DNA of 20,416 nucleotides from an uncultured Bacteroides sp. (GCA_900546355.1 URCM01000053.1:1-20416), one strand, 5' to 3'. Counted from the first letter of the stretch, positions 7,878-16,530 are shown. A program made the numbers and translations. The notes: a model not told the origin generated them from the sequence alone.

Positions 7878-7973
7878 ATGAAAAAGAAAAACATTTGGGG
7901 AATTATCATTCAGACTTTGATTACGGTTCTGACCGCTATCGGAACCTCGCTGGGAGTCGCTTCGTGCATGTAA
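7878..7973 (+). CDS. Smalltalk protein, 31-residue peptide
   Basis: ATG 7878 to TAA 7971-7973. The peptide begins MKKKNIWGIIIQTLITVL, continues with a hydrophobic TAIGTSLGVASCM end, and has a basic N-terminus. Length, the charged start, the IIQTLI core and the C-terminal SCM match the 'smalltalk protein' family annotated in Bacteroidetes, usually beside an HU-related gene as here. It could be a single membrane-spanning peptide, or a mini-lipoprotein with its cysteine at residue 30, though so late a cysteine makes normal lipoprotein processing doubtful. No function has been established that I know of. The usual amidase gene sometimes seen next to it is absent in this window. Confidence 0.8.
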   Translation: MKKKNIWGIIIQTLITVLTAIGTSLGVASCM

Positions 7974-7991
7974 GCAATTGACAATTATTTT

Positions 7992-8048
7992 AATGAATGT
8001 CCGCATTTTGCCCAATTAACCTACATTGGCTCATTGCGGACATTCATT
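7992..8048. repeat. Palindromic repeat, short form
   Basis: AATGAATGTCCGC (7992-8004) is a perfect inverted repeat of GCGGACATTCATT (8036-8048). Inner CCCAAT and ATTGGC edges match those of the longer element at 94-222, but the GC-rich internal hairpin is missing and only about eight bases (TAACCTAC) lie between them. It begins 18 bases after the smalltalk stop and could fold at the 3' end of that transcript. Confidence 0.8.
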
Positions 8049-8081
8049 TTTGTTTTGCTATAAAGAAATTCTTTCCCCTCA

Positions 8082-8113
8082 TTCTGCATTCTTCATTAAA
8101 ATTCGTACATTTG
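8082..8113 (+). promoter_or_regulatory. Promoter of gcvH-purE-ispG
   Basis: TACATTTG (8106-8113) fits TAnnTTTG. TTCTG (8082-8086), 19 bases upstream, is a weak -33 match. It lies 31 bases before the gcvH start codon. Confidence 0.6.
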
Positions 8114-8144
8114 CAGGAAATATAAACCTTTAAAATCTCGAATT

Positions 8145-8525
8145 ATGAATTTCCCTACGAATGTAAAGTACACGAACGAACACGAATGGATTCGCCTGGA
8201 AGGTGAAGAAGCCTATGTAGGCATTACCGATTACGCACAAGACCAATTGGGTGACATCGTCTTTGTGGACATCACCACCGAAGGCGAGACGCTGGACAAA
8301 GGCGAAGTGTTCGGCACCATAGAGGTAGTGAAAACCGTTTCCGACCTTTTCCTCCCAATAGGCGGAGAGGTGCTGGAAGTAAACCCGGAACTGGAAGAGC
8401 ATCCGGAACTGGTGAACCAAGACCCGTACGGCAAAGGCTGGCTGGTGAAAATCAAACCGACAGACCCGTCGGAAATGGACAGCCTGCTGGATGCGGATGC
8501 ATACAAACAGCTGATTAATGAATAA
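8145..8525 (+). CDS. gcvH: Glycine cleavage system H protein
   Basis: Encodes 126 residues, the usual length. It carries the lipoyl arm that shuttles the aminomethyl intermediate between the P, T and L proteins of the glycine cleavage complex in the cytoplasm. The N-terminus [20 protein letters not shown] and the motif [17 protein letters not shown] are characteristic. The lipoylation lysine is K63 in [18 protein letters not shown], followed by [19 protein letters not shown]. The P and T genes are not in this window, as is common in Bacteroides. It is followed by purE and ispG on the same strand; the 143-base gap to purE contains a palindromic repeat. Confidence 0.97.
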   Translation: MNFPTNVKYTNEHEWIRLEGEEAYVGITDYAQDQLGDIVFVDITTEGETLDKGEVFGTIEVVKTVSDLFLPIGGEVLEVNPELEEHPELVNQDPYGKGWLVKIKPTDPSEMDSLLDADAYKQLINE

Positions 8526-8532
8526 TTTAATA

Positions 8533-8654
8533 AAGGAGTTAAGGAGTTAAATGAGTTATCACTCCGCTGCGCTCCGTTAGGAGTTAAAGCCAATAGTCAG
8601 GTTGATGAAAACGAACCTCTTTAACTTCTTAACTCCTTAACTTCTTAACTCCTC
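8533..8654. repeat. GGAGTTAA-type inverted repeat between gcvH and purE
   Basis: AAGGAGTTAAGGAGTTAA (about 8533-8550) is complementary to the direct-repeated CTTAACTCCTTAACTTCTTA region at 8627-8646, with more copies on either side (8616-8654). A small GC-rich CTCCGCTGCGCTCCG lies between. It forms a noncoding, potentially long hairpin inside an apparent operon. A fragment of the same motif (AAGAAGTTAAGAAGT) occurs near 55-69. Confidence 0.75.
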
Positions 8655-8668
8655 AAAAAACAAACGAC

Positions 8669-9178
8669 ATGAAACCAATTGTAAGCATTATCATGGGAAG
8701 CACTTCCGACCTTCCCGTTATGGAAAAAGCGGCAGCCCTGCTCAACGAGATGCAAATACCGTTCGAAATGAACGCACTTTCCGCTCACCGCACGCCCGCC
8801 GAAGTGGAGAAATTTGCCAAGGAAGCAGCAGGAAGAGGCCTGAAAGTCATTATTGCCGGAGCCGGCATGGCGGCCGCATTGCCGGGTGTCATTGCCGCCA
8901 ATACCACATTGCCCGTTATCGGCATTCCTATCAAAGGCTCCACGCTTGACGGAGTAGACGCTCTGTATTCCATTATCCAAATGCCTCCCGGCATCCCTGT
9001 GGCTACGGTTGCCATCAACGGAGCCATGAATGCCGCTATCCTTGCCGTGCAGATGCTTTCACTTGCCGATGAAGAACTGGCAAAGAAATTTGCCGCCTAC
9101 AAAGAAGGCTTGAAGAACAAAATCGTGAAAGCCAACCAAGACCTGAAAGAGGTGAAATACGAGTATAAAGTGAACTAA
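8669..9178 (+). CDS. purE: N5-carboxyaminoimidazole ribonucleotide mutase (class I PurE)
   Basis: Encodes 169 residues, the normal class I length. It converts N5-CAIR to CAIR in de novo purine synthesis in the cytoplasm as an octamer. The family signatures are all present: IIMGSTSDLPVMEKAA near the N-terminus, SAHRTP with active-site His40, IIAGAGMAAALPGVIAA, and PVIGIPIKGSTLDGVDAL, followed by the MPPGIPVATVAI segment. The C-terminus ends in a charged helix (KIVKANQDLKEVKYEYK). The ispG start follows 30 bases after its stop, so the two are probably cotranscribed. The pairing of gcvH, purE and ispG is a recurrent Bacteroides order; the functional link is not obvious. Confidence 0.97.
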   Translation: MKPIVSIIMGSTSDLPVMEKAAALLNEMQIPFEMNALSAHRTPAEVEKFAKEAAGRGLKVIIAGAGMAAALPGVIAANTTLPVIGIPIKGSTLDGVDALYSIIQMPPGIPVATVAINGAMNAAILAVQMLSLADEELAKKFAAYKEGLKNKIVKANQDLKEVKYEYKVN

Positions 9179-9208
9179 AATACATTTTTTATATTCACCA
9201 CAGAGGAC

Positions 9209-11041
9209 ATGGATTATTTCAACTATTCACGCCGCGAGGCAAGCGAAGTATATGTAGGCGGCACACCTATGGGAGGCACTAACCCCATCCGGGTGCAAAG
9301 CATGACCAACACGCCTACCACCGATACCGAAGCCTGTGTAGAACAAGCCATCCGCATCATTGAAGCTGGAGGCGAATATGTGCGCCTCACCACCCAAGGC
9401 ACACGTGAGGCCGAGAACCTGAAGAACATCAACATCGGCTTGCGCTCGAAAGGCTACGGCACACCGCTGATTGCTGACGTCCACTTCAATCCGAAAGTGG
9501 CGGAAGTGGCAGCACTTTATGCCGAAGGGGTACGCATCAACCCGGGCAACTATACCGATGCCGCACGTACCTTCAAGAAGCTGGAGTATACGGATGAAGA
9601 ATACGCCAAAGAGATACAAAAGATACGCGAACGGCTGGTCCCTTTCCTGGACATCTGCAAGGAAAACCATACCGCCATACGCATCGGGGTAAACCACGGC
9701 TCGCTGTCCGACCGTATCATGTCGCGCTACGGCGATACACCGGCAGGCATGGTGGAATCGTGCATGGAGTTCCTGCGCATCTGCGTGGAAGAACAATTCA
9801 CGGACGTGGTCATTTCCATCAAGGCATCGAATACCGTCATTATGGTGAAAACGGTCCGCTTGCTGGTGGCGCAAATGGAAAAAGAAGGCATGGCGTTCCC
9901 GCTTCATTTAGGCGTGACAGAAGCGGGTGACGGGGAAGACGGGCGCATCAAGTCGGCATTGGGCATCGGAGCCCTGCTATGCGACGGACTGGGCGACACC
10001 ATCCGTGTCTCGCTTACAGAAGCTCCTGAAGCCGAAATACCCGTTGCACGCAAATTGGTGGACTACGTCGCCAAGCGGAACGGCCATGTCTACATACCCG
10101 GGACGGAAGCGGAAGGCTTTTGCTACACCGACCCTGCGCGCCGTGCTACTACACCCGTGGGAAACATCGGAGGAGAACAAGTGCCCGTAGTCATTTCGGC
10201 ACGCCTCAACGGGAATATGGAGACAAGCGGACAATTCCGTCCGGACTATATCTATTGCGGGCAGACCTTGCCCGAAGAACGCCAGCCGGGCATCGGCTAC
10301 ATCGTAGACGCTAACCGCTGGGACGGAAGCGAAGGCACGTATCCGGCATTCAGCCACAAACAACTGATTGAGCTTCATTTCAGCCAGGCAGAACGGAAAT
10401 TCCTTTTCCTTACCTATCTGACGTTGGACGAAGAAGCAATCGCCTGCCTGCGCCGCCATCCGGAAACCGTCATCATCGCACAGAGCAACCATGTGAACCG
10501 CTTGGGCGAATTCCGCGGCTTAGCCCACCAACTGATGGCATTAGGGCTGAAAAACCCATTGGTGTTCTTCCAGTACTATAAGGAAACCAGTCTGGAAGAT
10601 TTCCAGTTGAAAGCCGCTACGGATATGGGCGCTTTACTCATCGACGGGTTCTGCGACGGCATCTTGCTTTATAACGACGGTGATGCTATCTCCGACTTGA
10701 AATCAGACGAAACCGCATTCGGCATCCTGCAAGCCGGACGCCTGCGTACTTCGAAAACCGAATACATCTCCTGCCCGGGATGCGGACGTACGCTCTACGA
10801 CCTCGAAGCAACCATCGCCCGCATCAAGGCCGCGACCTCGCACCTGAAAGGCTTGAAGATAGGCATCATGGGCTGCATCGTAAACGGTCCGGGCGAAATG
10901 GCGGACGCCGACTATGGCTATGTAGGTGCCGGACGAGGCAAAATCAGCCTTTATAAGAAAAAAGAATGTATCGAGAAGAATATCCCCGAAGAGCAGGCGG
11001 TAGAGAAACTGCTGGAACTGATTAGCAGGAATGAAGAATGA
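9209..11041 (+). CDS. ispG: (E)-4-hydroxy-3-methylbut-2-enyl-diphosphate synthase, long form
   Basis: Encodes 610 residues. It reduces 2-C-methyl-D-erythritol 2,4-cyclodiphosphate to HMBPP in the non-mevalonate isoprenoid pathway with a [4Fe-4S] cluster. The N-terminal TIM-barrel starts with PIRVQSMTNTPTTDTEACV and includes LIADVHFNP, GVRINPGNY and IRIGVNHGSLSDRI. An inserted domain (roughly 280-500) separates it from the C-terminal reductase domain, as in plant, Chlamydia and Bacteroidetes enzymes; ordinary bacterial IspG is about 370 residues. Cluster ligands are visible as C522, C525 (SCPGCGR) and C556 with E563 (GCIVNGPGE). Its last codons and stop lie in an AATGAAGA-type repeat. Confidence 0.96.
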   Translation: MDYFNYSRREASEVYVGGTPMGGTNPIRVQSMTNTPTTDTEACVEQAIRIIEAGGEYVRLTTQGTREAENLKNINIGLRSKGYGTPLIADVHFNPKVAEVAALYAEGVRINPGNYTDAARTFKKLEYTDEEYAKEIQKIRERLVPFLDICKENHTAIRIGVNHGSLSDRIMSRYGDTPAGMVESCMEFLRICVEEQFTDVVISIKASNTVIMVKTVRLLVAQMEKEGMAFPLHLGVTEAGDGEDGRIKSALGIGALLCDGLGDTIRVSLTEAPEAEIPVARKLVDYVAKRNGHVYIPGTEAEGFCYTDPARRATTPVGNIGGEQVPVVISARLNGNMETSGQFRPDYIYCGQTLPEERQPGIGYIVDANRWDGSEGTYPAFSHKQLIELHFSQAERKFLFLTYLTLDEEAIACLRRHPETVIIAQSNHVNRLGEFRGLAHQLMALGLKNPLVFFQYYKETSLEDFQLKAATDMGALLIDGFCDGILLYNDGDAISDLKSDETAFGILQAGRLRTSKTEYISCPGCGRTLYDLEATIARIKAATSHLKGLKIGIMGCIVNGPGEMADADYGYVGAGRGKISLYKKKECIEKNIPEEQAVEKLLELISRNEE

Positions 11042-11116
11042 AAAACGAAGAATGAAGAATGAAGAATTTCCATGCGGGCGAAGCGATTCTTCATTCATCA
11101 TTCTTCATTCTTCATT
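11034..11116. repeat. GAAGAATGAA inverted repeat between convergent genes
   Basis: Several GAAGAATGAA-like units (11034-11068) are mirrored by ATTCTTCATTC units (11086-11116), with a GC-rich centre CATGCGGGCGAAGCG. The left arm contains the ispG stop codon and the right arm reaches the stop codon of the convergent GH43 gene. The stem could end transcription from both sides, though without long clean U-tracts. Confidence 0.75.
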
Positions 11117-12105
11117 TAATAATTGACTACAGGCCATCCGTCAGCTGTCCATGTCATTTCGCGTATAAACAATTTCGGGGCTCCATCTTCCGCAATCGAA
11201 TAAGCATGGCATAAGAAATAATCTTTTCCGTCGATGTGATAAGCTGCGTTATGTCCGATACCGGCATACGCTTCGTTTCCTTCTATCACCAGCGTTCCGC
11301 CTCCTTTTGCCATCGGTTTCCCTTCTTTGTCGGCATAGGGTCCGACAACCGACTTCGAGCGTCCTACCACGACTTTATAATTACTATCTTTCCCCCGGCA
11401 ACAATAATCAAATGAAACGAAAAGATAGTAATAGTCTCCGTGCTTCATGATAAACGGAGCTTCTACAGCTCCATCACCCGGATCTTTATCATCCAGCCCG
11501 AACGAACGCGGACGGCTGCAAAGCGAATGCCACTCTTCAGGCTGTGCCACCTGCATCAGGTCATCAGTAAGCTTCACCATTTTAATACCATCCCAAAATG
11601 AGCCGAAGCTCATCCATGGCGTACCGTCGTCGTCGATGATGATATTAGGGTCGATAGCATTCCACATATCCCGGTTGGGTACCGACTGGATTATTTTTCC
11701 GTGGTCGGTCCACTTAAAATCCGGGTCGGCAGGGTCGAGGGTGGGATTCGTCGCGTGTCCGATAACCGAGGTGTTTTTTGCAAAAGCCGAACAAGAATAA
11801 AACAGATGGTACTGCCCGTTATGGTAAATGATATCGGGTGCCCATGTATGTCCCTTATACCCCTTTACAGCTTCCACCGCCCATTGAGGAGCTTCGGCAA
11901 ACACGGGTTTCTCAAACTTCCATGTCTTCAAATCCTTAGAAGACATGACAGACACTCCTTCGCCCGTAGCGAACAAATAATAAGTATCACCTTGCTTCGC
12001 CATTACCGGGTCGTGCACCAACGGACTGTCGGTAGTCTGTGGCTGTTGGGCGAAGCCCCCCCATCCTATACCTAAGAACATGGTCAATAAAACAACTTTC
12101 TTCAT
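11116..12105 (-). CDS. Secreted GH43 glycosidase, probable endo-1,5-alpha-L-arabinanase
   Basis: Encodes 329 residues with a signal peptide (MKKVVLLTMF...GGFAQQ, cleavage near residue 19-20). A single five-bladed GH43 propeller follows. The three catalytic acids are visible: D32 in VHDPVM (base), D152 in NAIDPNIIID (pKa modulator) and E215 in VEAPFI (acid). H285 in GIGHNA corresponds to the central metal-associated histidine of arabinanases, and SFGSFWDGIKMV resembles endo-arabinanase sequences. It should cut alpha-1,5-arabinan backbones at the surface or in the periplasm; exact linkage is inferred. The gene follows the HTCS gene on the same strand but has its own operator-promoter region at 12162-12216, suggesting independent induction. 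Confidence 0.85.
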   Translation of the reverse strand: MKKVVLLTMFLGIGWGGFAQQPQTTDSPLVHDPVMAKQGDTYYLFATGEGVSVMSSKDLKTWKFEKPVFAEAPQWAVEAVKGYKGHTWAPDIIYHNGQYHLFYSCSAFAKNTSVIGHATNPTLDPADPDFKWTDHGKIIQSVPNRDMWNAIDPNIIIDDDGTPWMSFGSFWDGIKMVKLTDDLMQVAQPEEWHSLCSRPRSFGLDDKDPGDGAVEAPFIMKHGDYYYLFVSFDYCCRGKDSNYKVVVGRSKSVVGPYADKEGKPMAKGGGTLVIEGNEAYAGIGHNAAYHIDGKDYFLCHAYSIAEDGAPKLFIREMTWTADGWPVVNY

Positions 12106-12161
12106 ACGCTTGTAGTTTTTTATCTAAATAAAAATTATACTCACTGCTTGTCAGCATATTG

Positions 12162-12216
12162 CAAAGTTGCAAAAACAAAAACAAAACAAGGTGGACAAAC
12201 GTATCTTTCAGGTGGA
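12162..12216 (-). promoter_or_regulatory. Paired TCCACC operator and promoter of the left GH43 gene
   Basis: Read on the minus strand, TCCACCTGAAAGA begins at 12216 and TCCACCTTG begins at 12195, a 21-bp period. A -7-like box CAACTTTG (one mismatch to TAnnTTTG) starts at 12169, 26 bp after the second box. There is no good -33 element, which fits activator dependence. The same arrangement precedes the other GH43 gene. It lies just after the HTCS stop codon. Confidence 0.75.
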
Positions 12217-12230
12217 GAGTCTATCCCCAA

Positions 12231-15200
12231 TCACCCCTCCATCAGGCTACTCGGCGTAACATTGAAATGTTTCGTGAAACAGCGGGTAAAATATTTCGGG
12301 TCATTAAAACCTACGGCATAAGCTATTTCTGAAATATTCATCGTACGGTTCACTTTATTTTTCAACAACAGTTCACGCGCCAGGTTCAGACGGTAATTCC
12401 GTATGAATTGTCCTGCAGACTGGCCGGTCAGGCACTGCATCTTCTTATTAAGCAGACTCTTGCTGATTCCCATCTCATTGATGAAATCCCCTACCTCAAA
12501 GTCCGGATTCTTATAATTTTCTTTCACTACCCGCATGGCTCTTTCCAGAAACTTCTTATCACCCGAATTCTCTTCCGGCAATTCCAACGAATCGGTATTC
12601 ATATCAATGGAAAAACGTTGCTGGAAACGGCGGCGGTTCTCTAAAATGCTGGCAATGCGAGCCAGCAACATATTCTCATCGAAAGGCTTCAGCAGATAAG
12701 CATCTACTCCCATCTTATAACTGTCCAGCCGGGCTTCGTCCGAAGTCTTGGCGGTAAGCATCAGGAAAGGTATGTGGGAAATGGAAAAATCGCTCCGCAC
12801 CCGACGCAACAGCTCCACCCCATCCATCACGGGCATCATCAGGTCGCTGATAATAAAATCTACATTGTAAGTTTTCAGCGTCCGAAGCGCTTCCTCTCCG
12901 TCGGCAGCCTCCAATACATTATAATACTCACGCAAGATAGAGCGGGTATAATCACGCATGTCCTTGTTGTCTTCTACCACCAGCATGGTCATCTTGCTGT
13001 TACGCAACAGTTCCGGGCGGATTTCTTCGGTCACCTCCTGAACGTTCTCCTTGTCCGCGCCCCGCACCACAGGCAGCAGGGCATAGAAAGTAGAGCCACC
13101 CGACGCATTGTTTTTCGCCCCAATCTTTCCCGACAGCATATTTACCAGCTTACGGCAAAGATACAACCCGATACCTGTCCCACTCTGTCCGCTAACTGAT
13201 GCCTGGTCTTGGTTATCCGCCTGGTAAAAACGGTTGAAAATGCGGTCGATGTCTTCTTCGGGAATCCCCTTACCCGTATCGTGGACCGACAGGAAAAGCT
13301 TCTCGCCGTCATCCGCTTTCAGCACAGCTATATAAACCGATACGCTCCCACCCTTCGGCGTAAACTTCAGGGCATTGCTGATGAGATTGGTCAAGAGCTT
13401 GCGCAAGGCATCTTCGGCATACATCATAAACGGATTCTGCAAACGGACATAACAACGGAAATCAATGTCGCGAGCCTGAGAATAATCGGCAAACGAGGGA
13501 ATGAATTCATCCAGGAAACGGCGCAGATTGCCGTAATTAGGGATAATCCTCATGCGCCCTTCTTCCACTTTACGGAAGTCCATCAATTGGTTAATCAACG
13601 ACAACAAGTATTTCGAATTCCGGTCTACCAACCGAAGCTGCTCGATAACCTGCGGATTGTAACTTAGCTTAAGCGCCCGTTCTATCGGACCGACTATCAG
13701 CGTAAGAGGCGTACGGAACTCGTGCGTAATGTTGGTAAAGAAAGCCAGTTTGTCGACAGTCAGTTCTTCCACTTTGCGCGACATTTCCAGTATCTTGTTC
13801 TTTTGGCTGGTAATCTTTTCGTTCGACTCCTTCAACAACCTGTTCTGGCGCGAAAGTTCTTCCTTCTGACCAGACAAAAGCTGTTTCTGTTCTTCCAACT
13901 TCCGTGTGCGTTCTTCTACCATGCTATGCAACAATTTCTGCTGGCGTTTCATGGCATGGAAACGCCAATAAATGGCAGCTATCAGCACCAGCACCACCAA
14001 TAAATCGAACCAGACGGTCTTATAAAAATAAGGTGTAACCTCGATAGCCAATACTTGGGCGGAAGAGTTGAAATTTTTCCCATCCGAAGCATAGCGCAAC
14101 TCGAACACATATTTTCCCGGACGCAAATTGGTATACGACACGGTATGCTGATTGGCAGGCATCGTAATCCACTTGTCATCGAAACCTTTCAACCGATACG
14201 AATAACATGCCAACGCGGAAGGATTATAATCCAACGAAGCGAAACTAATCGTCAACCGTTTATCGCGTTCGTGAATACACACCTGATTATCTGAGAACGG
14301 AAGAGGATAGTCGAAACAAGACACGCCGGTAAATGCCAGCGGATAAGTTTTGTCTACTTCGGCACGAGGCACGATACGGATTTCCGAAAAACCATTCGTG
14401 CTGCCCACATACACGTCACCGTCTTTCGACCCTCCGATAGCATTCCAATAAAACTGATTGCTGAGCAGGCCGTCGTGTTTCGTATAATTCTGGAACGAGC
14501 CATCTTTCGGGTTGAAGCACGACAAACCGTTGTTTGTGGTCAGCCACACATAACCGTCTTTATCCTCCCACACACCGATTACACTGTTGTTTATCAAACC
14601 ATCCTTAGTCCGATATGCCTTGAAATGATAACCTTCGTCTGTTTTCGTCACCCGATAAAAGCCGTTTCCGTTTGTTGCGACCCATACGCAACCATCCTTA
14701 CCAGACGAGATAGAAGTAATTCGTTCGGGTACCTTTTCAGCCGGATTATCCAACTTATGGTCGTATAACGCATAATCCATTGAATCATTCTTATATGTAT
14801 GCAAGTCTACCCGGTACAATCCTGCCGTAGTCCCCATCCACAAAATCCCGTCACCGGTTATACAACCTCCCAACGAGCCATATACACTCCCACGACGCTT
14901 GCCTCGGAACGGGTCGAACACCTTTCCTGTTGCCGGATCGTACGCCTGTATGTCATCATTCGTACCTATCCACAGCAAATCGTTCAGCCGGTCGTAAAGC
15001 AGCACACTGACAAACGCTTGGGACAGTCCGGGTTTCTTTGCGGACAAAATAGGATGAAACGCTTTATCGGGCGAATTGCTTCCGTTCATCCATCCAAGCC
15101 CGCCACCCCATGTACCGACATAGATGCGGCCTTTCCCGTCAGAAGCCAACGCACTTACCGAATTATGGCTCAAACGCGCAGGAGCGGCAGTGGTGTAATG

Positions 15201-16403
15201 TTCAAAGTCTTGCTTGCCTGCCCGACGGAGATTCAACCCTTCCTCGACGGTTCCTACCCACAGCGCGCCATCCGGCTCTTCCAAGACGGCATTCACCAAA
15301 TTGCCCGAAAGGCTGCCAGGGTCTTCCGTCGAATGCAGATGGTTTTGTATCTGCAACCGAGAGATGAACATCTTATTCAATCCTCCCACTTCCGTCCCTA
15401 TCCAAAGCATATCTTCATCGGCAAGCAGGCAATTGATGAAATTGCAATTCAATCCGCCACCTCCGCTTGACTCCGACTGCTGGATGCGTATAAAATTATC
15501 GGTTACAGCATTGTATAAATTCAATCCTTTCAAGGTACCTACCACCAACGTCCCGTCCGGAGCCAGATTAATGTCGGTAATATAATTCTGCGACAAGGAA
15601 AACAAATCGCGCTCATCGGTAAAATAAGCCTTCAAAGTACGCGTACTGACATTGTACCGATACAATCCGTTGTTAGTACCAATCCATAAATCATTTTGCC
15701 AAGGGAAAAGACACTGCATCACGCAACCCTCAGGGATGACCGTCCCGGAAAAAACCGGCACAGGCTTCTGCGGCACAACCACATTTTCCTTGATAACCGA
15801 CAACGTACCCAGATAATCAAACCAAATATAGCCATCGGTTTCACAAAATGCCAGGCTGCGGTTATACAAATACAAATCGCATATCCGGACAATCTCCTTT
15901 ACTTTACCGTCTCCTAAAAAAGACACCTTGTAAAGTGCCCCGTCCGCACCAATCCACATATTGCCTGCCGAAGAACAATAAACAAAAGCTACCGAACGGA
16001 ATATACCGGAAGTGAATTTATCCCCCAACCGCTGCAAGCCGACCGGCTTGAGGCTTTGCACGTCAAGCAAGTCGATGCCCTGGGCACCCGCTATCCAGAT
16101 GCGCCCAAAGCGGTCTTCACACATCTTCACCACCACATTGTTCTTCAACCGGACATCTCCTGTAAATGCATTAAAAGTCATGAAATCGTAACCATCATAA
16201 CGCGTCACACCATTTCCGCCCGTAGATACCCATAAGAACCCACGGCTGTCTTTCATCAGGTCTTCCACATAATTTTCGGGCAAACCATCGTCCATCGTCA
16301 AGTGTGTAAACAAATAATTTTCTCCTCTATCGTGCGAAACTGCAGGAAAAACTCCTAAAATGATATAGGCCAACAAAAGCCATACCCAACGTTGTGTCTC
16401 CAT
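12231..16403 (-). CDS. Hybrid two-component system sensor-regulator (HTCS)
   Basis: Encodes 1390 residues, a typical HTCS size. It senses oligosaccharide in the periplasm and activates nearby carbohydrate genes. Order: signal or membrane-anchor segment (about 1-24); two-propeller sensor of Reg_prop repeats (about 28-680; LWIGTNNGLYRY, LWVGTVEEGL, VWVATNGNGFYR); Y_Y_Y domain (about 719-790; YSYRLKGFDDKW); transmembrane helix (about 799-815); coiled coil (about 820-885); HisKA with H894 in ITHEFRTPL; HATPase with N-box NLISNALKF, GKGIPEE and GTGIGL; receiver with E1144/D1145, phospho-acceptor D1187 (ISDLMMPVMDG) and K1239; AraC-type double HTH (about 1285-1388; ISEIAYAVGFNDPKYFTRCF). All key residues are present. 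The flanking GH43 genes are the likely targets; an arabinan oligosaccharide as signal is inference. Confidence 0.95.
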   Translation of the reverse strand: METQRWVWLLLAYIILGVFPAVSHDRGENYLFTHLTMDDGLPENYVEDLMKDSRGFLWVSTGGNGVTRYDGYDFMTFNAFTGDVRLKNNVVVKMCEDRFGRIWIAGAQGIDLLDVQSLKPVGLQRLGDKFTSGIFRSVAFVYCSSAGNMWIGADGALYKVSFLGDGKVKEIVRICDLYLYNRSLAFCETDGYIWFDYLGTLSVIKENVVVPQKPVPVFSGTVIPEGCVMQCLFPWQNDLWIGTNNGLYRYNVSTRTLKAYFTDERDLFSLSQNYITDINLAPDGTLVVGTLKGLNLYNAVTDNFIRIQQSESSGGGGLNCNFINCLLADEDMLWIGTEVGGLNKMFISRLQIQNHLHSTEDPGSLSGNLVNAVLEEPDGALWVGTVEEGLNLRRAGKQDFEHYTTAAPARLSHNSVSALASDGKGRIYVGTWGGGLGWMNGSNSPDKAFHPILSAKKPGLSQAFVSVLLYDRLNDLLWIGTNDDIQAYDPATGKVFDPFRGKRRGSVYGSLGGCITGDGILWMGTTAGLYRVDLHTYKNDSMDYALYDHKLDNPAEKVPERITSISSGKDGCVWVATNGNGFYRVTKTDEGYHFKAYRTKDGLINNSVIGVWEDKDGYVWLTTNNGLSCFNPKDGSFQNYTKHDGLLSNQFYWNAIGGSKDGDVYVGSTNGFSEIRIVPRAEVDKTYPLAFTGVSCFDYPLPFSDNQVCIHERDKRLTISFASLDYNPSALACYSYRLKGFDDKWITMPANQHTVSYTNLRPGKYVFELRYASDGKNFNSSAQVLAIEVTPYFYKTVWFDLLVVLVLIAAIYWRFHAMKRQQKLLHSMVEERTRKLEEQKQLLSGQKEELSRQNRLLKESNEKITSQKNKILEMSRKVEELTVDKLAFFTNITHEFRTPLTLIVGPIERALKLSYNPQVIEQLRLVDRNSKYLLSLINQLMDFRKVEEGRMRIIPNYGNLRRFLDEFIPSFADYSQARDIDFRCYVRLQNPFMMYAEDALRKLLTNLISNALKFTPKGGSVSVYIAVLKADDGEKLFLSVHDTGKGIPEEDIDRIFNRFYQADNQDQASVSGQSGTGIGLYLCRKLVNMLSGKIGAKNNASGGSTFYALLPVVRGADKENVQEVTEEIRPELLRNSKMTMLVVEDNKDMRDYTRSILREYYNVLEAADGEEALRTLKTYNVDFIISDLMMPVMDGVELLRRVRSDFSISHIPFLMLTAKTSDEARLDSYKMGVDAYLLKPFDENMLLARIASILENRRRFQQRFSIDMNTDSLELPEENSGDKKFLERAMRVVKENYKNPDFEVGDFINEMGISKSLLNKKMQCLTGQSAGQFIRNYRLNLARELLLKNKVNRTMNISEIAYAVGFNDPKYFTRCFTKHFNVTPSSLMEG

Positions 16404-16448
16404 ATTATAAGCGGAATTTCGTCTGATTTATCTTCAAAATACAATGCA

Positions 16449-16480
16449 CAAATTTACAGATTTCCACTAACGGAGACAAA
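16449..16480 (-). promoter_or_regulatory. Promoter of the HTCS gene
   Basis: On the minus strand, TTTG (16480-16477), exactly 20 bases, then TAAATTTG (16456-16449): a full consensus Bacteroides promoter. It predicts a leader of about 40 bases. No TCCACC box accompanies it on this strand, so steady expression rather than strong autoregulation is expected. Confidence 0.8.
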
Positions 16481-16515
16481 TAGCCAAACAGAAAATAAGT
16501 AAATAAAGTTCAAAA

Positions 16516-16530
16516 TCCACCTGAAAAAGA
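16516..16530 (+). promoter_or_regulatory. Additional TCCACC half-site in the divergent gap
   Basis: TCCACCTGAAAAAGA is nearly identical to the first box of the left GH43 operator. A degenerate TCCTCC follows at 16538, 22 bases from its start. It lies 83 bp upstream of the main pair, in the 285-base gap between the divergent HTCS and GH43 genes. A remote binding site or a decayed operator are both possible. Confidence 0.5.

Noticed and set aside
7640..8654. CRISPR array or insertion-sequence remnant in the repeat-rich middle
   Set aside because: Repeats are palindromic or irregularly spaced, have no uniform spacers, and no Cas or transposase coding sequence is present.
14799..15470. 223-codon plus-strand frame inside the HTCS gene
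   Set aside because: It lies wholly in the conserved propeller-coding region, is low in family-like features and lacks a promoter.
16404..16500. TCCACC boxes controlling the HTCS gene itself
   Set aside because: No such box occurs on the minus strand here; the gene has a full consensus promoter instead.
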